From the IMG/VR virus record IMGVR_UViG_3300030329_000088, positions 1-28,537 of that record: 28,537 nt of DNA. One strand, 5' to 3'. Under the pieces are notes generated by a model, which did not search any database, had not been told where the DNA came from, and saw only the letters and a list, made by a program, of their open reading frames with translations. The DNA is from a virus. Both the position numbers and the translations under genes were made by a program. This document shows, piece by piece, positions 14,982-21,873 of the stretch (positions are counted from its first letter, which is position 1; every line of letters begins with the position of its first letter).

Positions 14982-16420
14982 TATACAGATTGTGTTCTTA
15001 GCATTTTTGTTTTTTCTACCTCAAAAGAATATTGTATCAATTTATCATTAGCTACTGTTTTTCTAGTAAATGATGAACTGCTTAATGTTACAGGTGTTAC
15101 ATATTTATTTAAAGCTGAAAAATTAACATCAGTTTGGTAGCCCTCTAATAAATAAACTTCAGGACTGTTTGTTAGTTCTTCAAACATTACATTATCATCT
15201 TCTTTTATAAAGTCTGTATTCATACTAATTCTTTCAGTTGCGTTTCTTCTTAATGCTTTTTTGCCGCCTCTATAAGTGTCTAATCTATACAAAGATTCAT
15301 TCCATGTGCCTGGCAATTGCGTATATGTAGTGCCGCTTGTAGATATGGTTCTAGTTGATTTTTTTGTGAATGTATAGTAATCCCAAGCACCCCATTGATT
15401 AAGCCAACAAAGCCTTATAGATTCATAGCCAAAACCATCAGGACAATTAAGTTTTATTTTGTAAAAATCTGTAACTGCAACATTAGAAACATCTCTGCCT
15501 ACTACACGTATTTCGCCACCCTGTATAGTTCCTGCGGTTACTAATGCTTGGAATGTAGTACTCCAATTTTGCAAGTTAGCAGGAAAGCAACCAAAGAATA
15601 AAAGATATTTATTAATCTCACCACTCCATACATCATAGGCTCCATTGCCTAAAGTTCTAAATATAGATTCAGTATTTAACAAAGAACCTGCACTATTATA
15701 GTATTGTAAGTCTATATGGTCTAGCTTATCATCTATTGCTAAAAATGCAAGTGTTCCGTAATCTTCTAAATTAGCATATTGTGTTAATGGTGCATTAGTT
15801 AAAAATCTATCGCCTGGAGATTGTAAAACAAAATCCGAAACATCAAAACCAAAATCATCACTTGGCGGCACCCCTCCTGTTCCCATTTTTAATTCATCAG
15901 TATATTTAACATAACCATTAAATAAATTAAAAAGGTCTGAATTTACTTCAGTTCCTACCTGCCTACGTACTGTATTTGCATCCTGATTCCCTGCTGCATC
16001 TGTTGCTCCTAAATATTCTACTGCAAAGACTAAAGCCATAAATCTTATAGAATTGTTATTCATAGAATATTTATCTATCAAATGTAATGGGTGCCTTTCT
16101 TCAGGACTTGTAACTGTTGATTTATAACTACTACCATTAGCTGCCATATTATCTGCTTCTACATAATTTTCTAAAACATTACGCAAATCAAACATTCCTA
16201 CACCTGCATTATTAGGCGTTGTTTTATAACTGCCAACTAAATCATTTGTTGTAGTAGTGTCAGGCGGTGTTGTATCACTTATATGTATATCAACTATGAA
16301 TTTTACCTTTTCATAATTTGTTACCGCATCAATATTTGATATTACAAAAATAACCTCCTGCCCTACTGGCATTGTAGTGTATAGTGGTTGTTGCTCTATT
16401 ACTGAATTTTGAACTGACAT
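14981..16420 (-). CDS. Tail tip (distal tail-like) structural protein
   Basis: The 479-residue protein starts MSVQNSVIEQQPLYTTMPVG and is beta-rich throughout, with ESIRLCWLNQWGAWDYYTF (about 331-349) as its most distinctive segment. That pattern is familiar from conserved tail proteins of Bacteroidetes phages located before the hub. It overlaps the hub gene by one base and follows a gp10-like tail completion gene. A distal tail or baseplate role is the best guess. No catalytic residues are visible. The start codon has the shared leader TAAAAAAATATG. Confidence 0.55.
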   Translation of the reverse strand: MSVQNSVIEQQPLYTTMPVGQEVIFVISNIDAVTNYEKVKFIVDIHISDTTPPDTTTTNDLVGSYKTTPNNAGVGMFDLRNVLENYVEADNMAANGSSYKSTVTSPEERHPLHLIDKYSMNNNSIRFMALVFAVEYLGATDAAGNQDANTVRRQVGTEVNSDLFNLFNGYVKYTDELKMGTGGVPPSDDFGFDVSDFVLQSPGDRFLTNAPLTQYANLEDYGTLAFLAIDDKLDHIDLQYYNSAGSLLNTESIFRTLGNGAYDVWSGEINKYLLFFGCFPANLQNWSTTFQALVTAGTIQGGEIRVVGRDVSNVAVTDFYKIKLNCPDGFGYESIRLCWLNQWGAWDYYTFTKKSTRTISTSGTTYTQLPGTWNESLYRLDTYRGGKKALRRNATERISMNTDFIKEDDNVMFEELTNSPEVYLLEGYQTDVNFSALNKYVTPVTLSSSSFTRKTVANDKLIQYSFEVEKTKMLRTQSV

Positions 16421-16426
16421 ATTTTT

Positions 16427-16993
16427 TTATTTTACTGTTGTATTAGGTGCTTTGTCTAAGGTGTTTAATATATCTTTTTTAACAGCCGATAACATTTCTT
16501 TGCGAAATCTTTTTAATCCTAACATTAATGGTCTTTGAAAAAAACTAATTCCTTTTGTTCCATTAAACTTAATGCTTCTTGAAATTAAAAAAGCAAAAGA
16601 TTTGTCTGTTATAAATTGCCCCCCTCTGTTCCCTGCACTCTTCCATTTTTTATCTACCCTACCTCTTATTCCTCTTTTTTTTATCCACCTCTCAATTAAT
16701 CCTGATGGTGGTTGTTTTGCACGTTTGTATGGTGTGGTTTTTGTTTCGCCTTTGTAGTCTGTATATTTTTGAGCTTTTTTAGTTCCTGAAACTCCCTTAT
16801 CTACAAAAGTACCATAATCTGCCATGTAAAGTTCTAAAGTAAAGCCCCCTGAATCTTCAACAACCTTAAAACTTAGAGAATTGTATAGATTTTTATCTAC
16901 ATTTTTTTTGCCTTTGGTTAAATTAGTTCTAGCCTGTTTGACTATATATTTACCAAAGCTTTCCAAATACCTTTCAAGATTGCTGGTTTCCAT
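16427..16993 (-). CDS. HK97 gp10-like tail completion protein
   Basis: The 188-residue basic protein has an N-terminal helix (LERYLESFGKYIVKQARTNL, 5-24) and the motif series NSLSFKVV, YGTFVDKGVSG (59-69) and FFQRPLMLGLKRF, a pattern typical of HK97 gp10-like neck or tail-completion proteins. These proteins join tail to head. The gene lies between a beta-rich virion gene and the tail tip gene and abuts its upstream neighbour at one base. The central Lys/Arg-rich region (YKRAKQPPSGLIERWIKKRG) fits DNA or protein contact at the neck. Confidence 0.72.
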   Translation of the reverse strand: METSNLERYLESFGKYIVKQARTNLTKGKKNVDKNLYNSLSFKVVEDSGGFTLELYMADYGTFVDKGVSGTKKAQKYTDYKGETKTTPYKRAKQPPSGLIERWIKKRGIRGRVDKKWKSAGNRGGQFITDKSFAFLISRSIKFNGTKGISFFQRPLMLGLKRFRKEMLSAVKKDILNTLDKAPNTTVK

Positions 16994-17442
16994 TATATAC
17001 TAGCTACAAATATTTCTACATCTACATCTGTTGTTGCTGTTGGTCTTACTTCTAATTTAGCTATATCTGCTAATGAGCCATAAGTAGGAACCGCATCTGC
17101 TTCTGCTAACATAACATCATCTGCCCTAGCTATAAGGTGTGAGTTTCCTGCAGGTATTAACATTGAATAATTAGAGGCTGTTCCTGCTACTCCAATTTCT
17201 ATATCATGAGTAGCTGATAAGTTAGAAACTCTAATATATCTCACATTCTCTTTGTCTAATGCTCCTGCACTATCATATACATTTGATGAGAATGTTGCTA
17301 TCGTTGTTGTTGCTGAATGAGGGCATGTTATTACCCTTTCAAAAGTATCTGTTATATCTGTAACTGTTAAACTGTTTGATGAACCTCTTAAAGCACCATT
17401 AATGGTTACACTTTCAGATACTGTTACTACTAAATTTGCCAT
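16993..17442 (-). CDS. Beta-rich virion protein (unknown)
   Basis: The 149-residue Thr/Ser/Ala-rich protein is almost wholly beta-type sequence (LVVTVSESVTINGALRG, YIRVSNLSATHDIEIGVAG, YSMLIPAGNSHLI, KLEVRPTATTDVDVEIFVAS). This looks like a small beta-sandwich decoration or tail protein. It lies in the tail-completion gene run. Its stop shares a base with the next start. I do not recognise a named family. Confidence 0.5.
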   Translation of the reverse strand: MANLVVTVSESVTINGALRGSSNSLTVTDITDTFERVITCPHSATTTIATFSSNVYDSAGALDKENVRYIRVSNLSATHDIEIGVAGTASNYSMLIPAGNSHLIARADDVMLAEADAVPTYGSLADIAKLEVRPTATTDVDVEIFVASI

Positions 17443-17447
17443 AATTG

Positions 17448-17852
17448 TTATTTTTTATTTTTATCTATTTGTTTTAATTTTCTTATCGCCCATTCAATTC
17501 CTGATGTGCCGCCCCATGCATCCCACATTAAACCACCACACCCCTCACTATAAGGAACATCTTTATTTTGTTGATGCCTTTTAAAAGAAGCCATACGTGC
17601 TATTGTATCTCTGCTTATTGGCTTTCTATCTGCTAATTGTGCTGAACGTGTCCACCCAACACGTGTTCCGCAATCACTACCATTTTCTTCTTTCCATTTT
17701 CTTGCACGTTTAGCGTTGTTAGTTGCTGATTGTGGGTAGTCATTATAACTAGCCATTTTAATGCTTACAGCTTCTGCCATGTCTATTACATCATCAAAAC
17801 TCATAACTTTATTGTTATCTTTGGTGGTATTATTTGTATCTCTACTTTCCAT
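17448..17852 (-). CDS. Stand-alone 'YPQSATNNAKR' domain protein
   Basis: The 134-residue protein has SYNDYPQSATNNAKRARKW (35-53), GSDCGTRVGWTRSAQLAD (58-75), ISRDTIARMASFKRH (79-93) and GCGGLMWDAWGGTSGIEWAIRKL (104-126). I recognise this module as one often appended to portal, head-morphogenesis or prohead-protease proteins of other phages. Here it is a separate gene in the tail block. Two cysteines (C61, C105) are embedded in its motifs. Biochemical function is unknown. It may act in capsid or tail assembly. Confidence 0.5.
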   Translation of the reverse strand: MESRDTNNTTKDNNKVMSFDDVIDMAEAVSIKMASYNDYPQSATNNAKRARKWKEENGSDCGTRVGWTRSAQLADRKPISRDTIARMASFKRHQQNKDVPYSEGCGGLMWDAWGGTSGIEWAIRKLKQIDKNKK

Positions 17853-17868
17853 ATTCTAAACTTAAACA

Positions 17869-18417
17869 TTAGTATCCTGCTCCTGCATCCGTTACAGGAA
17901 TATTACAAGTATCAAAGTCATTCATTACTAATATTCCAATTTGGAACACTTGACCGCATAGCAAATTATCAAACCTCTCGCTAAATGGCTCTATTGTAAA
18001 CTGGTCTTGCGTAAAGTACAAAGGCTTATTAATATCATCAACACCTGCTAATGATTGTCTTGTACTATGTCTTAACATCCCTATAAAATCTGTTGCTATT
18101 TCTAAAGTTTGATTATATACTTGTTGCTCGTTGTTTTTATTGTCTATTAGCTTTGTTAATCCTTTTGCATTGTGAGTTTGCCAATTATCCTTTTCGCTAA
18201 CTAAATCACAAATAAATATTTGAAAGTTATAAGTAAGCTGTGCATCCCCTGTTGTAACATTAACAGGATTGATATGCAACAAAGGCATTTTTTGCATTTT
18301 CTCTAAATTAATATCAAAAATATCACCAACAGAAACTGTTTGTATTTGGTCGTGATACTCCCCTAGTCTTGCTAGAGTTTCTATTACGTTGTTGTATGTC
18401 TTATTGGTTACTGCCAT
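17869..18417 (-). CDS. Probable tail terminator / minor tail protein
   Basis: The 182-residue protein starts MAVTNKTYNNVIETLARLG and contains KMPLLHINPVNVTTGDAQLTYNFQIFICDLV (about 43-73) and a C-terminal QVFQIGILVMNDFDTCNIP segment. This pattern is shared by conserved proteins of Bacteroidetes phages just after the assembly chaperones. The mix of an N-terminal helix and long strands fits a tail terminator or minor tail subunit. It overlaps the end of the G-T chaperone extension by 17 bases. Identification is from context and remembered family resemblance. Confidence 0.45.
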   Translation of the reverse strand: MAVTNKTYNNVIETLARLGEYHDQIQTVSVGDIFDINLEKMQKMPLLHINPVNVTTGDAQLTYNFQIFICDLVSEKDNWQTHNAKGLTKLIDNKNNEQQVYNQTLEIATDFIGMLRHSTRQSLAGVDDINKPLYFTQDQFTIEPFSERFDNLLCGQVFQIGILVMNDFDTCNIPVTDAGAGY

Positions 18418-19182
18418 ATTTTACTCTATTTTGTGAATCTAATTCTGTTTCATACGTTAACCATGTTAAACACTCATAAAGATTTAATTTGGTTACTGCT
18501 TCTAAATTTACTATTTGCCCTCCTGCTAGTCTATACATCACTCCAAACCAATTCCATTGACTTGCAAAATCTTCAGTTGCTATTGCTGTTTCGTTTCCCT
18601 CATGCTGCGAATCAAAGATAACTCCAAAGTCATTAACAACCCCTTTACGAAAATCCAAAAAAAAACCAGAGCAGATTGCACTTGCTCCGAACTCATTTTT
18701 TTCATCTCTTCCGCCCTCTTATCTATTTTGCCATCATAGGCCTCAATAGTATAAAACCCATTCTCTCCCTCTTCAATAATTGGTCTGTAAAGAATCGCCA
18801 TTACATTTGCTAAATTTTGCTGCAAATCATTTTTCATAAAAGCCTCTATATCAGCGTACTCTCCTAATGTTATATCTGATAGGCTAGGATGAAATCCGTA
18901 TCTCTTGCCATTTATCTCAATTATCTTTTTTAAAGAACTATTTGCCTTTTTTTGTAACTCTGCTATCTTACTTAATATTAATGCTACATCTTGTATTCCT
19001 AATTGGTTAATCAGCTTTTTAGGAATGTCTGACAAAAGTGCTATGGTTTCTAATGCCTCTTTACTTTTATCATTGTCATTGATGTTTATTAATTTAATCC
19101 ACTTCTCTAATGTTACATCCTCCCAACTCTCAATTAATTTGTACTGCTTTTTTTTACCCTTTTTTTTAATTGCAACTTTCAT
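18401..19182 (-). CDS. Tail assembly chaperone G-T fusion via -1 ribosomal frameshift
   Basis: This joins the G frame from 19182 to the open frame ending at 18401. At 18666-18655 the message reads G-TTTTTTTTT-GG. In the G frame it is GTT TTT TTT TGG, so T TTT TTT is a perfect slippery heptamer (18664-18658). A -1 slip after codon 175 continues as TTG GAT TTT CGT into the 85-codon downstream frame, giving about 260 residues. The T-like part contains WNWFGVMYRLAGGQIVNLEAVTKLNLYECLTWL, typical of the T domain. The downstream ORF lacks an ATG near its beginning and overlaps G by 79 bases, both expected for frameshifted expression. The fusion would recruit the tape measure and tube proteins, as lambda G-T does. 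Confidence 0.8.
18580..19182 (-). CDS. Tail assembly chaperone G-like
   Basis: The 200-residue protein begins with a Lys-rich start (MKVAIKKKGKKKQYKL) and is mostly helical: WEDVTLEKWIKLININ (20-35), DIPKKLINQLGIQDVALIL and KRAEEMKKMSSEQVQSALVFFWIFVKGLLM (about 154-183). It matches the G-type chaperones that solubilise the tape measure protein during tail assembly and is the unshifted product of the G/G-T gene. A late motif (19183-19196) is immediately upstream of the ATG, after a hairpin-rich gap downstream of the large terminase. It is far from the tape measure gene, unlike lambda. Confidence 0.75.
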   Translation of the reverse strand: MKVAIKKKGKKKQYKLIESWEDVTLEKWIKLININDNDKSKEALETIALLSDIPKKLINQLGIQDVALILSKIAELQKKANSSLKKIIEINGKRYGFHPSLSDITLGEYADIEAFMKNDLQQNLANVMAILYRPIIEEGENGFYTIEAYDGKIDKRAEEMKKMSSEQVQSALVFFWIFVKGLLMTLELSLIRSMRETKQQ

Positions 19183-19196
19183 CTAATATATAATAG
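19183..19196 (-). promoter_or_regulatory. Late-gene motif copy before chaperone gene
   Basis: The minus strand reads CTATTATATATTAG, 13 of 14 matches to the 6591 palindrome, directly adjacent to the ATG at 19182. The adjacency makes a promoter role for this gene alone less likely and keeps a translation or operator role open. Confidence 0.4.
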
Positions 19197-19223
19197 AAAT
19201 AGTTAATATTTAGTTTTTTTTAT

Positions 19224-19283
19224 TATCTTTGCCACGTTTTCATTTCTCTTGTTAGGGGGTTGGCGTAATGCCGCCCCTTTTTT
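19224..19283 (+). terminator. Plus-strand-oriented GC hairpin with T-run after terminase
   Basis: On the plus strand GGGG (19255-19258) and GGC (19262-19264) pair with GCC (19270-19272) and CCCC (19274-19277) around GTAAT, followed by six T (19278-19283). This is an intrinsic terminator orientation opposite to all genes. A -7-like TATCTTTG (19224-19231) lies upstream on the same strand, but no TTG is found at the expected distance. The terminase stop codon is TAA at 19284-19282, inside this element. It could terminate antisense transcription or protect the terminase mRNA end. Confidence 0.45.
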
Positions 19284-20484
19284 ATTGCACAAAATACTTA
19301 CCTGCATTTGGATTGTCTAAGTGATAAATTACGTTATATCTAATGCCATCTATTGCGTGATTGTAATTGTCTATGTATAGCTTAGAACCTTTGTCCTGAT
19401 AAGCATAGTTGTTCAACTCCTTAGCTATATTAGTTGATTCAGGTGTTATGACTAATTCATAATCTTGCATTCTAGTTATGCCGCTTTCAATAGTTCCTTT
19501 TTTAACAGGCTTTATATTTACTCCTAAATGCTTTAAGTCTGCTATTAGTCTAGGCTCTGCTGAATCTGCAATAATAAGCGTATTGCCTACTTTGTCTAAT
19601 ATTAACTTGGCTAGGTCATGGCTCTTTAATCCATTTTTATATATATGCTCTTTTAAATATATCTTCATCTTTCTTTTGTCTATTGCCACTTCTGTTAAAC
19701 TATCAGGGTCAACACTAAATCCAAAGTCCATGCCGCATGATGTTTGCAATCCATCAGGATTAAACTCTCCTATACTCCAATTATCAAACACAACACCCTC
19801 TGCTTTGTCTAGCCATCCACCCATTATTTTGTGTTGGTACTTTTTAAAGTTCCTATGCTTTATAGCCTTAATACGCTCTAGGAAGCTCTTAGAGAGGTTT
19901 TCTTTATTGTCTAGGTATGTGCTATGGATATAGCATACATTGTCTTTAACGCCATTAAAACCTGCTTCAACGCCTTTGTCTTGAAAAAACCTATTATATA
20001 TCCAATGCTCTTTAGTTACAGGATTTAATATTAACACTATTCTATTTTGTATATTCTTTTCTCTAATGCTTAAATCAATAGTATCAAATATATCCTCATC
20101 TATTAACTCCTCTGCTTCATCTAATACCCAACAGCTAATGCCTTGTAAAGATTTTAAACTTGCAGTTTGGTTTCCTGCTGAGGTCTTAATACCTCTAAAT
20201 AATATATCGGATTTGTTTTTAAGATTAACTACCTCTGCTTTGTTTACGCTAAAAATATTCTCATATCCTAATAGTTGTATCTTTTCTAAAAACTCAGGTA
20301 TTATTGATAGATGTGCTGATACCATTGTGTATCTTGTAAACAAAACCCTAATCCCCTCAGCCATAGTCAGCAAAGTTAAAAATACTGTTACTGCAAATGA
20401 TTTGCCTGAGCCTCTACCACCTGTTATGATAAAGTATCTAGCATCAGATGTGAATAGCGGATTGTATTTTTTATTCAGATTCAG
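19282..20484 (-). CDS. terL: Terminase large subunit (probable CTG start)
   Basis: The frame is open from the TAG at 20490 and encodes NLNKKYNPLFTSDARYF followed by Walker A GGRGSGKS (22-29), Walker B WVLDEAEE (D122, E123), the C-motif region LILNP, and a nuclease domain with CGMDFGFS (D253), LIIADSAEP (D307) and YNHAIDGIRY (D379). It packages DNA into procapsids. A start at the TTG at 20373 would remove Walker A, so translation must begin upstream. No ATG, GTG or TTG exists there, but CTG at 20484 or 20478 gives an N-terminus starting MNLNKKYNPL, about 400 residues, overlapping the small terminase gene by 14 bases. The enzyme is certain; the start is inferred. Confidence 0.85.
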   Translation of the reverse strand: MNLNKKYNPLFTSDARYFIITGGRGSGKSFAVTVFLTLLTMAEGIRVLFTRYTMVSAHLSIIPEFLEKIQLLGYENIFSVNKAEVVNLKNKSDILFRGIKTSAGNQTASLKSLQGISCWVLDEAEELIDEDIFDTIDLSIREKNIQNRIVLILNPVTKEHWIYNRFFQDKGVEAGFNGVKDNVCYIHSTYLDNKENLSKSFLERIKAIKHRNFKKYQHKIMGGWLDKAEGVVFDNWSIGEFNPDGLQTSCGMDFGFSVDPDSLTEVAIDKRKMKIYLKEHIYKNGLKSHDLAKLILDKVGNTLIIADSAEPRLIADLKHLGVNIKPVKKGTIESGITRMQDYELVITPESTNIAKELNNYAYQDKGSKLYIDNYNHAIDGIRYNVIYHLDNPNAGKYFVQ

Positions 20485-20731
20485 TTTCTACAAAGTTTAT
20501 TAATGGCATGTTGATTGTTTCCTCATTTGATGTTACATCTACCCTTTGTTGTGGTTTGCCATAAAAATACTCAAAGAATAATTTTACTGCCCATTGTTCT
20601 TTTTTCTCTAATCCTTTTCTAAGTGATTCTAAAGCCATTGGATTCATTGGTGTAAGATTCTCTATTAGCTTTTGTTCTTCTGCCTTAGCCTTACGCCCTG
20701 CTCCTGCTCTTTTACCTCCGTGTGTGTTCAT
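20471..20731 (-). CDS. terS: Terminase small subunit
   Basis: The 86-residue protein begins with GGKRAGAGRKAKAEEQ (5-20), a basic DNA-binding start typical of small terminases in Bacteroidetes phages, followed by LTPMNPMALESLRKGLEKKEQWAVKLFFEYFYGKP (about 26-60), the helical oligomerisation region. It recognises the packaging site and stimulates the large subunit. It is short for the family. It overlaps the large terminase frame by 14 bases. Upstream lie a late motif and a 12-base palindrome, so it is the likely first gene of the late operon. Confidence 0.75.
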   Translation of the reverse strand: MNTHGGKRAGAGRKAKAEEQKLIENLTPMNPMALESLRKGLEKKEQWAVKLFFEYFYGKPQQRVDVTSNEETINMPLINFVETESE

Positions 20732-20742
20732 TTTGAAATATT

Positions 20743-20754
20743 TTGATTAATCAA
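20743..20754. promoter_or_regulatory. Palindrome TTGATTAATCAA before terS
   Basis: A perfect 12-base palindrome sits between the late motif (20759-20772) and the terS ATG (20731). Position and symmetry suggest an operator for a dimeric regulator at the head of the late genes. No partner is identified. Confidence 0.35.
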
Positions 20755-20758
20755 GTCT

Positions 20759-20772
20759 ATATTATATAATAG
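20759..20772 (-). promoter_or_regulatory. Late-gene motif copy at head of late operon
   Basis: The minus strand reads CTATTATATAATAT, 13 of 14 matches. It lies in the 45-base gap between NinB and terS, leaving 27 bases to the terS ATG. This is the position expected for a main late promoter. Confidence 0.5.
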
Positions 20773-20776
20773 AAAC

Positions 20777-21160
20777 CTACTTGAATTCATTTGGCAACAT
20801 TAATCTTATACCTAATTCTGTTAAAGCCCATATTCTTATTTGGTCTGCATATACTTCAAACTCTTTTGTGTTCATACGTGCTGTGCTGTTTACTGTTTGT
20901 AATCCTATCTGCCTTTCGTTTATCTCTATGCTTTGCCACTCGCTTGAAAACTTTACTTTTAAAGTATCATGCATTTCATCAGGAAAGTAACCTAACTCTT
21001 CTGCTAATGGTTGTACTATACATGACCAATAGTAATTGTTTTGCATATTGCTTCTATTGTTTCTTTGTTTCTTTACTTTTACTATATAATCAGTTCCTAA
21101 CTCTTTAAGATAATTAAAAAGCGATTGTTTATCCTGACTGCTTTTAATTACGAAATTCAT
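20777..21160 (-). CDS. NinB-like recombination protein
   Basis: The 127-residue protein has KVKKQRNNRSNMQNNYYWSCIVQPLAEELGYFPDEMHDTLKVKF (about 28-71), matching the NinB pattern of a basic patch, an N-x-YYW core and a helical segment. The C-terminus includes TARMNTKEFEVYADQIRIWALTELGIRLM. NinB binds single-stranded DNA and assists annealing or recombination in lambda. It ends the early/middle block and directly precedes the late motif and terS. The start overlaps the upstream HTH gene by 17 bases. Confidence 0.78.
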   Translation of the reverse strand: MNFVIKSSQDKQSLFNYLKELGTDYIVKVKKQRNNRSNMQNNYYWSCIVQPLAEELGYFPDEMHDTLKVKFSSEWQSIEINERQIGLQTVNSTARMNTKEFEVYADQIRIWALTELGIRLMLPNEFK

Positions 21161-21362
21161 ATTGTATATATTTGCGTGTTATACTATTTTCACGTCTTTG
21201 CTTAAACTCCTCTTTAAGTATTTTAGTAATCCTTGTATGTGCAACATTAAACTTATTTGTCATTTCTTTTAGGCTGTTTGCATTTGGATTGTTAAAGTAA
21301 TATTCAACAACCTTTTTTGCTAGTGCCTTTGGATTCTTTGGTATTCTAGGTTTTGTTTTCAT
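21144..21362 (-). CDS. Small HTH DNA-binding protein
   Basis: The 72-residue basic protein has a proline-rich start (MKTKPRIPKNPKALAKKVVEYYF) and a helix-turn-helix-like segment NSLKEMTNKFNVAHTRITKILKEEF (29-53), in which NVAHTRITKIL is the putative recognition helix. It may regulate transcription or bind the packaging region. It shares its first base with the last base of the upstream zinc-ribbon gene and lies near the late block, so a role in the switch to late expression is possible. No specific family is recognised. Confidence 0.55.
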   Translation of the reverse strand: MKTKPRIPKNPKALAKKVVEYYFNNPNANSLKEMTNKFNVAHTRITKILKEEFKQRRENSITRKYIQYEFRN

Positions 21363-21616
21363 TAGTCAAATGATTCATTTATACCTCTCTCTCCTATTAG
21401 CTTTTCCTTTGCTCCATCCCACAATTTATCATGTCGTTTTTTTTTACTTAATGATGCTTCTGTTCTTTTAATGCTTGGCATTCCCTCAGCAGGCTCACTA
21501 TCCATGTATTTACCACATTTACACATTACATCTGCAACCCATTTACCATCCCTAAAGACTATGATTGCTTTGCTTACTTCTTTTTCTTCTCCGCATGAGC
21601 ATTTATATAATGTCAT
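21362..21616 (-). CDS. Zinc-ribbon small protein
   Basis: The 84-residue protein has two Cys pairs, C6/C8 (CSCGEEK) and C32/C34 (CKCGKYM), forming a likely four-cysteine zinc ribbon, and a Lys-rich C-terminal half (KRTEASLSKKKRHDKLWDGAKEKL). Such small proteins in phage early regions often bind nucleic acid or host proteins. It overlaps the DUF3310 gene end by four bases and the HTH gene start by one base. Function is unknown. Confidence 0.55.
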   Translation of the reverse strand: MTLYKCSCGEEKEVSKAIIVFRDGKWVADVMCKCGKYMDSEPAEGMPSIKRTEASLSKKKRHDKLWDGAKEKLIGERGINESFD

Positions 21617-21873
21617 AACTTGCCTCCTGTTTGTGCTAATCCGCCTGTTCTTGTTTTGCTTTTAATATAAATCCTTTCTAACTCAAAATGTAAATGACTT
21701 ATTGCTTTGCGTATATCCTGCTCGGCAGGGTTTCCTTCTTTTTTACCTGCTCTTAAAAGATATGTAATGGCAGTTCCTAAATTATAACTATCCGCCTGAA
21801 AGTCCTCAACAACTTTCCTGGCTTCTATTTTATAAGTTTTTCCAATATAGTAACTCGGTATTTCTTTATTCAT
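21613..21873 (-). CDS. DUF3310-like protein (nucleotide kinase-associated family)
   Basis: The 86-residue protein contains QADSYNLGTAITYLLRAGKKEGNPAEQDIRKAISHLHFEL (about 27-66), the DUF3310 signature seen in many phage early proteins, some annotated as nucleotide kinases. The YNLGTAITYLLRAGKK and DIRKAISHL segments are the key features. It has no Walker A, so kinase activity is doubtful. Its ATG overlaps the stop of a 41-residue membrane ORF in an ATGA arrangement. Confidence 0.7.
   Translation of the reverse strand: MNKEIPSYYIGKTYKIEARKVVEDFQADSYNLGTAITYLLRAGKKEGNPAEQDIRKAISHLHFELERIYIKSKTRTGGLAQTGGKL

Noticed and set aside
18401-18658. Independent 85-residue gene starting at TTG
   Set aside because: The TTG is inside the slippery T-run and the frame is better explained as the -1 frameshift extension of the G chaperone.
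19478-19933. Plus-strand 151-codon open frame
   Set aside because: It is antisense to the well-supported large terminase and has no family-like motif.
19282-20373. Large terminase starting at the TTG at 20373
   Set aside because: This would remove the Walker A ATPase motif, which is encoded in frame immediately upstream.
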